Positions 1 to 7,730 of a DNA stretch of 12,906 nucleotides are shown piece by piece. Numbering within the stretch: position 1 is the first letter of the stretch; the number at the start of each line of letters is the position of its first letter. Source of the DNA: Campylobacterota bacterium. Its GTDB lineage: Bacteria; Campylobacterota; Campylobacteria; Campylobacterales; Sulfurovaceae. The stretch spans positions 1 to 12,906 of the forward strand of contig JAADEQ010000040.1 of assembly GCA_013153345.1 (NCBI GenBank), given 5' to 3'. The position numbers were made by a program, and so were the translations under genes. Below the pieces are notes generated by a model that was not told the origin of the DNA, did not search any database, and was given only the letters and a program-made list of their open reading frames with translations.

Positions 1-2115
1 TAATCTATTTACAAGCTGTTTGCTAAAGTGAAAAGGTATAAATATATTTCCCTCTCTAACAATATTTGTAACCTTTACAATAACATCATCAACTCTTCCT
101 CTTGCTGAGCTAATTGAGATTCTATCTCCGCTTTTAACCTGCAGCTTTTTTGCATCCTCCTCATTAATCTCAACCCATGCCTCAGGTGCAAGGTCATTTA
201 GAATTTTTATGGTTCCTGTTTTTGTTCTTGTATGAAAATGCTCAACAGTTCTGCCGGTATTTAAAATTAAAGGAAAATTTTTGCAAACACTCTCACTTAG
301 AGGCTTCCAATCAACACAAAGCAGTTTTGCTTTTCCATCTTCTGTTTTAAACTCCATATCAGGGCTATATAATCTTTTGCACCCTTTTGGATATTTCTCA
401 TTGCAAGGCCACTGAATCCCTCCAAGCTCTTCAATTAGCTCATAACTCATCCCACTATAATCACAAAGTCTCCCTTTGCTTACTCTTTTAATCTCCTCAA
501 ATACATCACGCGGGCTATTTAGGTTTTTAAAGAGCATATCATGCACTCCAAAATATTTAGAAAACTCTTTTACAATCTCAAAATCACTTTTTGTATCCAT
601 ATATGGCTCTTTTGCCTTTTTTGCAAGATTGCAGCGCCTCTCACTATTGGTATAGACTCCCTCTTTTTCACTCCAAGTTGCCGCTCCAAAGACAATATCT
701 GCCCTTAAGGCCGTCTCACTCAAAAAGCTATCTTGCACAACCAAAATATCAAGCTTTTTTAAAATCTCTCTTAGTCTGTTTTGGTCTGGAAAGCTAACTA
801 AAGGATTAGTTGCCACCACCCAAAGAGCCTTAATTTCACCTTTATCAATTGCCTCAATGATTTGAGGGTATGAATAGCCCCTTTTTGTTGGAATTAAACT
901 CTTATCAACTCCAATAATCTTTGCAAACTCCTCTCTATCTTGTGGATTTTTAAAATCTCTATATCCAGGAATTGAGCTTGTAAATCCAAACTCTCTTGTT
1001 CCCATTGCATTGCATTGGCCAGTAATACTAAAAGGAGCTGCTCCAACTTTACCAATATTGCCTGTAATTAGGGCTAAATTATTAATTGCACTAACTGTGT
1101 CAGTTCCAATTGCACTTTGATTTACTCCCATTGTCCAAGCAATTGTTGCTCTGTTTGATGTTGCATATAGCCTTGCAACTTCATAGAGGCTCTTAACATC
1201 AATTCCTGTAATATTTGCAACCTCTTGGGGAGGATAGTTTTTTAAAATATGCTTTTTAAACTCCTTAAAGCCGGTTGTTCGTTGATTAATAAACTTCTCA
1301 TCCTCCCAACCTTGCTCTAAAATAATATAACAAAGCCCATTAATTAGAGCTAAATCACTTCTTGGCTTAAGTGGTAAATAGATATCAGCCATTTGAGAAG
1401 TTTTACTCTTTCTTGGATCAACTACAATAATCTTTTTATTTTTTCTATTTTGTTGGATATGAAGCTTTAAAATTGGATGGTTATCTGCAATATTTGCGCC
1501 AATTAACATCACTACTTCAGCTTTTGCCAAATCTTCATAGCATCCTGTTGGACCATCGCTTCCAAAGCTTTGCTTATATCCCATAACAGCACTTGCCATA
1601 CAAAGAGTAGTATTTCCATCATAGTTATTTGTTTGAAGTCCAAGCTGCACAAACTTTCCAAGAGTATAAAACTCCTCAGTTAAAAGCTGCCCTGTTGAGA
1701 TTACTCCAACTGCCCCTTTGCCATATTTTTGTTGAATCTCTTTAAATTTAGAGCTTGCAGCCTCAAATGCCTCTTGCCAACTAACTAACTGCAATGCCCC
1801 ACCTTTTTTGATATATGCCCCTTTTGCCCTATTTGGCGCTTCAACCATTCTATGCTCACTAAGCCCTTTTGGACAAAGCGTTCCAAAATTTACAGGATGA
1901 GACGGATCCCCTTTTGAGTAGACTACTTTGCCATCTTTAACTCCAACATACATTCCACATCCAACACCACAATATCCGCAAGTTGTCCTAACCCACTTGT
2001 CTGGAGCTTTTGCTTTTGCAATTTTTCCAAAGATTGGGTCATCAACTAATTCATATTTATCTTCTTTAATATCATCATTAAAAAATTTATTTTTTAACTC
2101 TTTTAAAAATCTCAT
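1..2115 (-). CDS. narB: Assimilatory nitrate reductase catalytic subunit (NarB/NasA type), C terminus cut by window edge
   Basis: Predicted cytoplasmic molybdenum enzyme reducing nitrate to nitrite for nitrogen assimilation. The frame is open for 705 codons from ATG at 2115 to the left edge without a stop. An N-terminal [4Fe-4S] site is visible as C46-x2-C49-x3-C53-x27-C81 followed by conserved K83. C172, in the motif LCMASAV, is the expected molybdenum ligand, followed by a FGSDGPTGCYEDL stretch typical of the NarB/NasA branch. The molybdopterin dinucleotide-binding C-terminal domain is present up to IPFHFSKQLVNRL, so probably only some tens of residues are missing. GQCNAMGTREFG and FPLILNTGRTVEHFHT also match this branch. 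There is no Tat signal, which argues against periplasmic NapA. An AGAGGGG ribosome site precedes the start by about 5 bases. Formate dehydrogenase alpha subunit is a less likely alternative. The electron donor partner is not in the window. Confidence 0.85.
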   Translation of the reverse strand, partial: MRFLKELKNKFFNDDIKEDKYELVDDPIFGKIAKAKAPDKWVRTTCGYCGVGCGMYVGVKDGKVVYSKGDPSHPVNFGTLCPKGLSEHRMVEAPNRAKGAYIKKGGALQLVSWQEAFEAASSKFKEIQQKYGKGAVGVISTGQLLTEEFYTLGKFVQLGLQTNNYDGNTTLCMASAVMGYKQSFGSDGPTGCYEDLAKAEVVMLIGANIADNHPILKLHIQQNRKNKKIIVVDPRKSKTSQMADIYLPLKPRSDLALINGLCYIILEQGWEDEKFINQRTTGFKEFKKHILKNYPPQEVANITGIDVKSLYEVARLYATSNRATIAWTMGVNQSAIGTDTVSAINNLALITGNIGKVGAAPFSITGQCNAMGTREFGFTSSIPGYRDFKNPQDREEFAKIIGVDKSLIPTKRGYSYPQIIEAIDKGEIKALWVVATNPLVSFPDQNRLREILKKLDILVVQDSFLSETALRADIVFGAATWSEKEGVYTNSERRCNLAKKAKEPYMDTKSDFEIVKEFSKYFGVHDMLFKNLNSPRDVFEEIKRVSKGRLCDYSGMSYELIEELGGIQWPCNEKYPKGCKRLYSPDMEFKTEDGKAKLLCVDWKPLSESVCKNFPLILNTGRTVEHFHTRTKTGTIKILNDLAPEAWVEINEEDAKKLQVKSGDRISISSARGRVDDVIVKVTNIVREGNIFIPFHFSKQLVNRL

Positions 2116-2143
2116 TATCCCCTCTATTTGTAGTTTTTAGAGG

Positions 2144-2149
2144 ATTGTA
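2144..2149 (-). promoter_or_regulatory. Predicted -10 box of narB
   Basis: Read on the minus strand this is TACAAT in the context TTATGATACAAT, about 29 bases before the ATG at 2115, with T-rich tracts upstream and no clear -35 box. This is the usual look of a Campylobacterota sigma-70 promoter. It implies a 5' leader of roughly 20 bases. No obvious operator palindrome is seen next to it. Confidence 0.5.
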
Positions 2150-2197
2150 TCATAAATATAGGCAAAAAAATGGTTAAAAAATAATCAATTAAGTGGA

Positions 2198-2224
2198 TAT
2201 AAAAGGGGGAGAGGAGGGGCCTCT
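2198..2224 (-). terminator. Possible weak terminator of the host-attachment gene
   Basis: Directly after the stop codon at 2225 the minus strand reads AGAGG, a 5-base loop, then CCTCT (2224-2210), followed by a C-run and a short T-run (CCCCCTTTTAT). The stem is only 5 bp and the tail short, so termination here may be partial. Confidence 0.3.
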
Positions 2225-2731
2225 TTAGGTTAGAATATATTTTTGGATAATTTTTTCAGGCGGAAGTTTTACTAGATTCTCAGCAATATTTTTCTCTAGA
2301 TTCTTTTTAATATCATCATTTAAAAGCATTAAAAGCTCTTTATTATAAGCTTGTGGAAATGCCAAAAACCACTTACTACTACCGCTTGAGCTAACTACTC
2401 TATTAATCTCATTTGCAATTAGCTTTAATAGTCTATTTACAATCTCTATCTCCAAGTTATGGCCATCTCCACTAACTCCACCAAATGGGCCTTCAAAATG
2501 GCCTTGCTTATCTGTTACAATATCTGAAATCTTTTTATGAGCCTCTACAAACGCCTCATCATTAACTAGCTCAAATCTTAACCCCTCTACTAATGTTCCT
2601 TTATGGTGTTTATGAGATGTCTTTGCATTATCTTTTGGGTTGATAGTTAGTTCATACTTTATTTTATATATCTTTAACTCTCCTAAATTTCCCACTACTA
2701 AAAGAGTATTATCTAGCTTCTCTAATTTCAT
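2225..2731 (-). CDS. Host attachment family protein (baeRF-like)
   Basis: A 168-residue soluble protein resembling the family annotated as 'protein required for attachment to host cells', which belongs to the bacterial eRF1-like (baeRF) fold group. The match rests on the N-terminal strand pattern TLLVVGNLGELKIYKI (9-24) and the C-terminal half. There, a helix at about 91-112 is followed by a strand SKWFLAFPQAYNKELLMLL (119-137) and the helical ending DIKKNLEKNIAENLVKLPPEKI (140-161). A Gly- and His-rich middle (77-91) probably forms a loop. There is no signal peptide or membrane segment, so the product is probably cytoplasmic despite the family name. The start ATG has a strong AAGGAG site 5 to 6 bases upstream. 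It lies between trmL and narB on the same strand but has its own -10 box. Molecular function is not established; the call is from memory of the family pattern. Confidence 0.6.
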   Translation of the reverse strand: MKLEKLDNTLLVVGNLGELKIYKIKYELTINPKDNAKTSHKHHKGTLVEGLRFELVNDEAFVEAHKKISDIVTDKQGHFEGPFGGVSGDGHNLEIEIVNRLLKLIANEINRVVSSSGSSKWFLAFPQAYNKELLMLLNDDIKKNLEKNIAENLVKLPPEKIIQKYILT

Positions 2732-2762
2732 TTTATCTCCTTTTTATTTAAGTATATCATTA

Positions 2763-2768
2763 ATTATA
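2763..2768 (-). promoter_or_regulatory. Extended -10 promoter of the host-attachment gene
   Basis: The minus strand reads TGG then TATAAT, a perfect extended -10, 31 bases before the ATG at 2731. It sits in the 64-base gap after trmL, so this gene is probably transcribed independently of the leu operon. No clear -35 hexamer is present. Confidence 0.6.
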
Positions 2769-2795
2769 CCAACTCTTTGCTATATAAGTTGCAAA

Positions 2796-3284
2796 TTAGC
2801 TTTTAAACTCTATTTTGGTTCGTGGAAACTCTATTTTAGAGTAGTTTTGGCGCAATGCCTCATATGCAACAATCCCAACACTTGTTGCTAAATTTAGACT
2901 TCTTCCTTTAGGTCCCATTGGAATAGTTATTGTATTTGAGGGGTAGCGCTTTAAGATATTCTCATCTAATCCTTTGGTCTCTGAACCAAATATTAGATAA
3001 TCTCCAATCTCATAAGATATATCCCAATATAGATTATCACTCTTAGTGGTAGCAAAAAAGGCCCTATTTAGCGAGATATTATCTAAAAACTCCTCAAAAC
3101 TCTCCCAAATCTTTAAATTAAGCTCATTCCAATAATCTAGTCCAGCTCTTTTTAAAGATTTATCATCAATCTTAAATCCTAAGGGTTTAACTAGATGAAG
3201 AGTTGCATCTAAATTTACACAAAGTCTTGCAATATTTCCAGTATTTGGTGGGATTTGGGGCTCAACCAAGACAATATTAAACAT
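2796..3284 (-). CDS. trmL: tRNA (cytidine/uridine-34 2'-O)-methyltransferase TrmL
   Basis: A 162-residue SPOUT-class methyltransferase that 2'-O-methylates the wobble base of leucine tRNAs using S-adenosylmethionine. All three SpoU motifs are visible: motif 1 IPPNTGNIARLC (11-22), motif 2 FGSETKGL (99-106) and motif 3 with PMGPKGRSLNLATSVGIVAYE (from 122), which forms the trefoil-knot cofactor site. The length fits the minimal TrmL/YibK class without an extra RNA-binding domain. The ATG overlaps the purU stop by one base (TAATG), so translation is probably coupled. It is the last gene of the leuD-leuB-purU-trmL operon. No clear terminator follows the stop. Confidence 0.92.
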   Translation of the reverse strand: MFNIVLVEPQIPPNTGNIARLCVNLDATLHLVKPLGFKIDDKSLKRAGLDYWNELNLKIWESFEEFLDNISLNRAFFATTKSDNLYWDISYEIGDYLIFGSETKGLDENILKRYPSNTITIPMGPKGRSLNLATSVGIVAYEALRQNYSKIEFPRTKIEFKS

Positions 3285-4117
3285 TAAAATACCACCGTCT
3301 TATTATTAAATACAAATACTCTATCCTCAAGCACAAGCTTTAGGGCTCTTGCTAATACAATCTTTTCAACATCTCTTCCAGCCTTTTGCATATCCCTCCA
3401 ACTAAAGCGGTGGTTTACTGGAATTACATCTTGAGCAATAATTGGCCCTTCATCCAAATCATCTGTTACAAAGTGAGCAGTTGCTCCAATAATCTTTACT
3501 CCTCTCTCATATGCTTGTTTATAGGGGTTTGCTCCAATAAATGCTGGCAAGAATGAGTGGTGAATATTTATAATCTGCCCTTCATACTCTTTAACAAAAT
3601 TTGGAGTTAAAATCCTCATATATTTTGCTAATACAATATAGTCGATTTTATATTTTTTTAACTCCTCTAAGATTTTTTTTTCATGCTCTTCTCGACTTAT
3701 ATTATCTGCATTAATATATATAAATGGAATATTAAATCTCTCTACTAACCCTTTTAGATTCTCTCTATTTGCAATTACTGCTAAAATATTTGCATCTAAC
3801 TCTCCATCAATATATCTTATTAATATATCTCCAAGGGCATGTGGCTCTTTTGTAGCCATTATGACTATATTTTTCTTAGCAGGCTCTATAACTTTTATAT
3901 TAGCCCCATCTCCAAGAGCCAAAGTGAGTTGAGATTTAAGAGTCTCTTTTTGAAAATCCCCCTCAACTACACTTCTCATAAAAAAGTGTTTTGACTCTTT
4001 ATCTACAAACTCTTGGTTGCTTACAATATTTAAATCATTTTCATAAAAGACCTTTGAGATTTTATAGACTAATCCCTTTTTATCTTTACAATCAATTAAT
4101 ACTCTTGCTGTATTCAT
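3284..4117 (-). CDS. purU: Formyltetrahydrofolate deformylase PurU
   Basis: Hydrolyses 10-formyl-tetrahydrofolate to formate and tetrahydrofolate, balancing the one-carbon pool and supplying formate. The chosen ATG at 4117 gives 277 residues and begins one base after the leuB stop (TAA-A-ATG). This fits the short N terminus of PurU proteins, where the ACT domain begins almost at once. ATG at 4135 is an alternative inside leuB, and a TTG at 4144 is unlikely. An N-terminal ACT domain (about 4-80, with DKKGLVYKIS and NEFVD-like NQEFVD) is followed by a formyltransferase-fold domain (about 83-277). That domain carries the catalytic stretch INIHHSFLPAF (183-193) and LDEGPIIAQDV (221-231), including the conserved Asp222. 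No strong ribosome site is seen, consistent with coupling to leuB. Confidence 0.93.
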   Translation of the reverse strand: MNTARVLIDCKDKKGLVYKISKVFYENDLNIVSNQEFVDKESKHFFMRSVVEGDFQKETLKSQLTLALGDGANIKVIEPAKKNIVIMATKEPHALGDILIRYIDGELDANILAVIANRENLKGLVERFNIPFIYINADNISREEHEKKILEELKKYKIDYIVLAKYMRILTPNFVKEYEGQIINIHHSFLPAFIGANPYKQAYERGVKIIGATAHFVTDDLDEGPIIAQDVIPVNHRFSWRDMQKAGRDVEKIVLARALKLVLEDRVFVFNNKTVVF

Positions 4118-4118
4118 T

Positions 4119-5192
4119 TTAAGCTTTTGAGACATAGTTTGCAATAATACTTCCCATCTCAGTTGTTGTTACAATCTCTTTTGCATCATATGCACTAATA
4201 TCTTTAGTTCTATACCCATCTGCTAATACTGCTTTTATAGCATTCTCTATTGCTTTTGCAGCCTCTAACTCATTTAGGCCATATTTTAACATCATTGCTG
4301 CACTTGCAATTGTTGCAATTGGATTTGCTATACCTTGGCCGGCAATATCTGGAGCGCTTCCATGAATTGGCTCATAGATTCCAACTTTGCTTCCAATACT
4401 AGCACTTGGCAAAAGTCCAATAGAGCCACTTAACATACTTGCAGCATCACTTAATATATCTCCAAAGATATTTCCAGTAACTATCACATCAAACTGCTTT
4501 GGCTCTCTAATTAGCTGCATTGCTGCATTATCAACATACATATGATTTAGCTCAACCTCTGGATAATCTTTGCTAACCTCTTGCACAACCTCTCGCCAAA
4601 GTTGACTAACCTCAAGGACATTTGCCTTATCAACTGAAGTTACTCTTTTATCCCTTTTCATTGCAATATCAAAAGCAACTTTTGCAATTCTTTTAATCTC
4701 TTCTCTGGTATATACCATTGTATTATAGGCTCTTTGAGGGGTATATTCTCTTGGCTCTCCAAAATATATCCCTCCAGTTAGCTCTCTTACAACCATTATA
4801 TCAACCCCTTTAATAACTTCTGGTTTTAGGGTTGAAGCATTAACTAACTCATCATAAACAACAGCAGGGCGCAAGTTTGCAAAGGTCTCTAGCTCCTTTC
4901 TAAGTCCTAAAAGTCCAGTCTCAGGTCTAAGCTCTCTTGGCAAATTATCCCACTTTGGCCCCCCAATTGCTCCAAAAAGAACAGCATCAACCTTTTTTAC
5001 TCCATTAAGTGTCTCTTCAGGAAGTGGTACTCCAACTTCATCAATTGCAGCCCCTCCCAGCAAAAACTCTTTATATTCAATATTAAAATCAAATTTGGCC
5101 GCTACTGAATCTAGCACCTTAATGGCCTCATCAACAATCTCAGGACCTATTCCATCCCCTTTAATAACTCCAATTTTATAGTTTTTACTCAT
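4119..5192 (-). CDS. leuB: 3-isopropylmalate dehydrogenase LeuB
   Basis: NAD-dependent oxidative decarboxylation of 3-isopropylmalate in leucine synthesis; 357 residues, the usual length for a cytoplasmic homodimer. Visible signatures are GDGIGPEIV (12-20), the substrate arginines in LRKEL, LRPA and VRELTGG (R98, R108, R136), Y143, K189 in VDKANVL, and the metal-binding aspartates D221, D245 and D249 around [16 protein letters not shown]. The NAD site is [16 protein letters not shown] (276-291). The ATG lies inside the leuD end (ATGAGTAA, 8-base overlap) and is preceded by AAGGAGAG within leuD, a good ribosome site. Confidence 0.97.
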   Translation of the reverse strand: MSKNYKIGVIKGDGIGPEIVDEAIKVLDSVAAKFDFNIEYKEFLLGGAAIDEVGVPLPEETLNGVKKVDAVLFGAIGGPKWDNLPRELRPETGLLGLRKELETFANLRPAVVYDELVNASTLKPEVIKGVDIMVVRELTGGIYFGEPREYTPQRAYNTMVYTREEIKRIAKVAFDIAMKRDKRVTSVDKANVLEVSQLWREVVQEVSKDYPEVELNHMYVDNAAMQLIREPKQFDVIVTGNIFGDILSDAASMLSGSIGLLPSASIGSKVGIYEPIHGSAPDIAGQGIANPIATIASAAMMLKYGLNELEAAKAIENAIKAVLADGYRTKDISAYDAKEIVTTTEMGSIIANYVSKA

Positions 5193-5688
5193 TACTCTCT
5201 CCTTGACTTGCTATCTCTTTTTTAGCAAACTCAATTAATCCACCAGCTTTAACTAACTCTTGCATAAACTCTGGTATTGGGGTAAATTTATATGCTTTAC
5301 CAGTAGTTTTATTTATAATCTCTCCCTTTTCCATATCGATTTTTATCTCATCACCCTCTCTTATCTCATCTGCCTCTTTTAGCTCAAATATAGGAAGCCC
5401 CATATTAAATGCATTTCTATAAAAAATTCTTGCAAATGTTGGAGCAATTACTGCTGCAATACCAGCCTCTTTTAGGGCAATTGGAGCATGCTCTCTACTA
5501 CTTCCACACCCAAAGTTTTCACCAGCTACTATAATATCACCTCTTTGCATCTTTTTAGTAAAATCTGGGTCTGCATCTTCCATAATATGTTTTGCTAGCT
5601 CTTTTGGGTCGCTTGTATTGAGATATCTTGCAGCAATAATAACATCTGTATCAATATTTTTTCCAAACTTCCAAACTCTACCTTCCAC
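5185..5688 (-). CDS. leuD: 3-isopropylmalate dehydratase small subunit LeuD
   Basis: Small swivel-domain subunit of isopropylmalate isomerase, which with LeuC (not in this window) interconverts 2- and 3-isopropylmalate. At 167 residues it belongs to the short subfamily, not the roughly 200-residue form of E. coli or Campylobacter jejuni. Diagnostic segments are [20 protein letters not shown] (11-30), which contains the substrate-recognition loop, and [21 protein letters not shown] (56-76), followed by [16 protein letters not shown] (85-100). The start is GTG at 5688, preceded by AAAGGAT with about 5 bases spacing. It heads the four-gene minus-strand operon and has its own promoter, divergent from rpoD. 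Confidence 0.95.
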   Translation of the reverse strand: MEGRVWKFGKNIDTDVIIAARYLNTSDPKELAKHIMEDADPDFTKKMQRGDIIVAGENFGCGSSREHAPIALKEAGIAAVIAPTFARIFYRNAFNMGLPIFELKEADEIREGDEIKIDMEKGEIINKTTGKAYKFTPIPEFMQELVKAGGLIEFAKKEIASQGESNE

Positions 5689-5714
5689 AAAAATCCTTTA
5701 GAAAATTTTTAGCG

Positions 5715-5720
5715 ATTATA
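5715..5720 (-). promoter_or_regulatory. Extended -10 promoter of the leuD operon
   Basis: Minus strand TGG followed by TATAAT, an exact extended -10, 27 bases before the GTG of leuD. It implies a leader of about 20 bases, too short for a classical leucine attenuator. The same TGG-TATAAT arrangement occurs upstream of the host-attachment gene. Confidence 0.65.
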
Positions 5721-5748
5721 CCACATTTTTATTAATGGGCATAATTTC

Positions 5749-5772
5749 GCCAAAAAATTATGTTTTTTTGGC
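5749..5772. repeat. Inverted repeat between the leuD and rpoD promoters
   Basis: A 9-bp perfect inverted repeat, GCCAAAAAA - TTATGT - TTTTTTGGC. It lies 28 bases from the leuD -10 box and 30 bases from the rpoD -10 box, between the two expected -35 regions. No gene reads into this spot from either side, so it is not placed as a terminator. An operator for a dimeric regulator or a bend is more likely. The A/T-run content means chance contributes to the stem length. Confidence 0.55.
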
Positions 5773-5802
5773 AGTTTTATTCACTTTTGGCTAAATTTTA
5801 GC

Positions 5803-5808
5803 TATAAT
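5803..5808 (+). promoter_or_regulatory. -10 box of rpoD
   Basis: Exact TATAAT, 48 bases before the rpoD ATG. Upstream are regularly spaced T-rich runs (5763-5800), the feature that replaces a conserved -35 box in Campylobacterota. A transcription start near 5815 would give a leader of about 42 bases carrying the AGAGGAG ribosome site at 5841-5847. Confidence 0.7.
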
Positions 5809-5856
5809 CTTAGTTTGACTTATCTACTACATTTTAATTAAGAGGAGCTTGCCTTA

Positions 5857-7728
5857 ATGTCTACAAAAGATCCTATAAAAAAGATTGAAGAGATTTTTAA
5901 AAATCTAAAAGATAATGAAAAGCTTGCAACATATGAGAATATTGCTAAAGAGTTTGAGAAAGCGCCAACTGCTACTCAAGCTAAAAAGATAAAAGCATTA
6001 GCTAATAAGTATGATGTAAAAATTGTCTCAGCTTCGGAGTATGCTAAATATTTAAGCCAAAAAAAAGAGACTGAAGAGGAGACTCAAAGAGAGATTGAGG
6101 CTGAAGCTGTTTTGGAAGATGAGTTTGATATTACAAAAGATAAAGAGCTTTTGGAGTGGAGTAGAAGTGATAGCCCTGTTAGAATGTATCTAAGAGAGAT
6201 GGGTAAAATCCCGCTTCTAACAAAAGAGGAAGAGATTGAACTTAGCCGCAGAATTGAAGAGGGGGAAGATATTATAATTGATGCAATCTGTTCAGTTCCT
6301 TATTTGGTAGATTATATCTTAAACTATAAAGAGCCCCTTTTAAATAGAGAAAGACGTGTAAAAGAGCTATTTAAGAGCTTTGATGATTCAGATGCAGATA
6401 GTGATAGCGAAGATGTTGAGGTTGAGAGTGAAGAGGGAGCAGACTCTTCAGAGACTCTAAAGGGTAAAGCAAAAGATAAGAAATCTTTACAAGTTATTGA
6501 GAGCTTTAAGGCCCTTGAGAAGGCTAAAAAGGAGTGGATGAAGGAAAAAGATAAGCTAGAGGCGATGATAGAAGAGGGGAAAGATGATAAAGAGGCTATC
6601 TTTCATCAAGAGTTAAAGGTGGCTTATAAAAAGCATCTATTAAAAGAGGCACTTTTAAATTTAGGGCCTACTAGTAAGCTTATTAATGAGCTTGTAAAGG
6701 CGATGGAGACTGCTCTTGCAAGCGATGATGGGTTTGAAAGAGAGCTAAAGAAACTTGAGTATAAGTTGCAACTATTTAATGACCAGCTTCGCGCAGAGCA
6801 CCAAAAGATTTTAGATAATATTGTAAATATGAGCAAAGAAGAGATTGCAGCAGCTGTGCCTGAAGCTACAATGGTTAGCACATATGTGCAGATTAAAAAG
6901 CTATTTGAGACAAAAGAGGCGAGTAAAAATAGCTTTAACTTAGACCCTAAAAAGCTTGAAGAGATTTTACAACAAATTAAGATTGGAAAAGAAAAGAGCG
7001 ATAAAGCAAAAACAAGAATGGCAAAATCAAACTTACGTTTAGTTGTCTCAATTGCAAAAAGATATACCAATAGAGGGCTGCCGTTTCTTGATTTAATTCA
7101 AGAAGGAAATATTGGGTTAATGAAAGCAGTTGATAAGTTTGAGTATGAGAAGGGTTATAAGTTCTCAACCTATGCGACTTGGTGGATTCGTCAAGCAATC
7201 TCTCGCGCTATTGCAGACCAAGCAAGAACTATTAGAATTCCAATTCATATGATTGAGACAATCAATAGAATTAATAAAATTATTAGAAAGCATCTTCAAG
7301 ATACTGGAAAAGAGCCAGATTTAGAGACCATTGCAAAAGAGGTAGGGCTTAGAGTTGATAAGGTTAAAAATGTAATTAAGATAACAAAAGAGCCAGTATC
7401 GCTTGAGGCTCCAGTTGGAGATGAGGATGATGGAAGATTTGGAGATTTTATAGAAGATAAAAATTCAGTTAGCCCAACTGATGTGGTTATGAATGATGAT
7501 TTAAATAGACAAATTGATGAGGTTTTAGACCAGCTAAATGAGAGAGAAAGAGCTGTTATTAGAATGAGATTTGGATTGCTTCCTGATAAGAGTGATAGAA
7601 CCCTTGAGGAGATTGGAAAAGAGTTAAATGTAACCAGAGAGAGAGTTCGCCAGATTGAGAGTAGTGCAATTAAGAAATTAAAACATCCAAAGGTTGGTAG
7701 AAAGCTAAAAAACTATATTGAAGAGTAG
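5857..7728 (+). CDS. rpoD: RNA polymerase primary sigma factor RpoD (sigma-70)
   Basis: Housekeeping sigma factor directing RNA polymerase to promoters such as the TATAAT boxes in this window. Its 623 residues carry region 1.1 (about 1-70), region 1.2 (about 97-130, [18 protein letters not shown]), and a large non-conserved insert (about 131-385). Region 2 (about 388-460) includes [21 protein letters not shown] and the -10-binding [14 protein letters not shown]. Region 3 (about 461-545) is followed by region 4 (about 555-615) with the helix-turn-helix [19 protein letters not shown]. The insert holds a very acidic Ser/Asp/Glu stretch at 174-199 and a Lys/Glu-rich, probably coiled-coil stretch at 207-262. 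The ATG follows AGAGGAG at 9 bases. The downstream gene begins 2 bases after the stop. Confidence 0.98.
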   Translation: MSTKDPIKKIEEIFKNLKDNEKLATYENIAKEFEKAPTATQAKKIKALANKYDVKIVSASEYAKYLSQKKETEEETQREIEAEAVLEDEFDITKDKELLEWSRSDSPVRMYLREMGKIPLLTKEEEIELSRRIEEGEDIIIDAICSVPYLVDYILNYKEPLLNRERRVKELFKSFDDSDADSDSEDVEVESEEGADSSETLKGKAKDKKSLQVIESFKALEKAKKEWMKEKDKLEAMIEEGKDDKEAIFHQELKVAYKKHLLKEALLNLGPTSKLINELVKAMETALASDDGFERELKKLEYKLQLFNDQLRAEHQKILDNIVNMSKEEIAAAVPEATMVSTYVQIKKLFETKEASKNSFNLDPKKLEEILQQIKIGKEKSDKAKTRMAKSNLRLVVSIAKRYTNRGLPFLDLIQEGNIGLMKAVDKFEYEKGYKFSTYATWWIRQAISRAIADQARTIRIPIHMIETINRINKIIRKHLQDTGKEPDLETIAKEVGLRVDKVKNVIKITKEPVSLEAPVGDEDDGRFGDFIEDKNSVSPTDVVMNDDLNRQIDEVLDQLNERERAVIRMRFGLLPDKSDRTLEEIGKELNVTRERVRQIESSAIKKLKHPKVGRKLKNYIEE

Positions 7729-7730
7729 AG

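Noticed and set aside
591..797. Plus-strand open frame of 68 codons within narB
   Set aside because: It is antisense to a fully conserved molybdopterin oxidoreductase reading frame and has no recognisable protein pattern. The plus-strand frames at 1928-2140 and 2640-2891 and the minus-strand frame at 8013-8201 are dismissed for the same reason.
4118..4144. TTG start for purU at 4144, deep inside leuB
   Set aside because: It would add a nine-residue N-terminal tail not expected in PurU. ATG at 4117, one base after the leuB stop, fits the family start.
5749..5772. Reading the leuD-rpoD inverted repeat as a terminator
   Set aside because: Both flanking genes are transcribed away from it, so no transcript is expected to end there.
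6624..7198. Two minus-strand open frames (148 and 73 codons) inside rpoD
   Set aside because: They are antisense shadows of the conserved sigma region 2 and NCR coding sequence, with low-complexity hydrophobic translations and no ribosome site.
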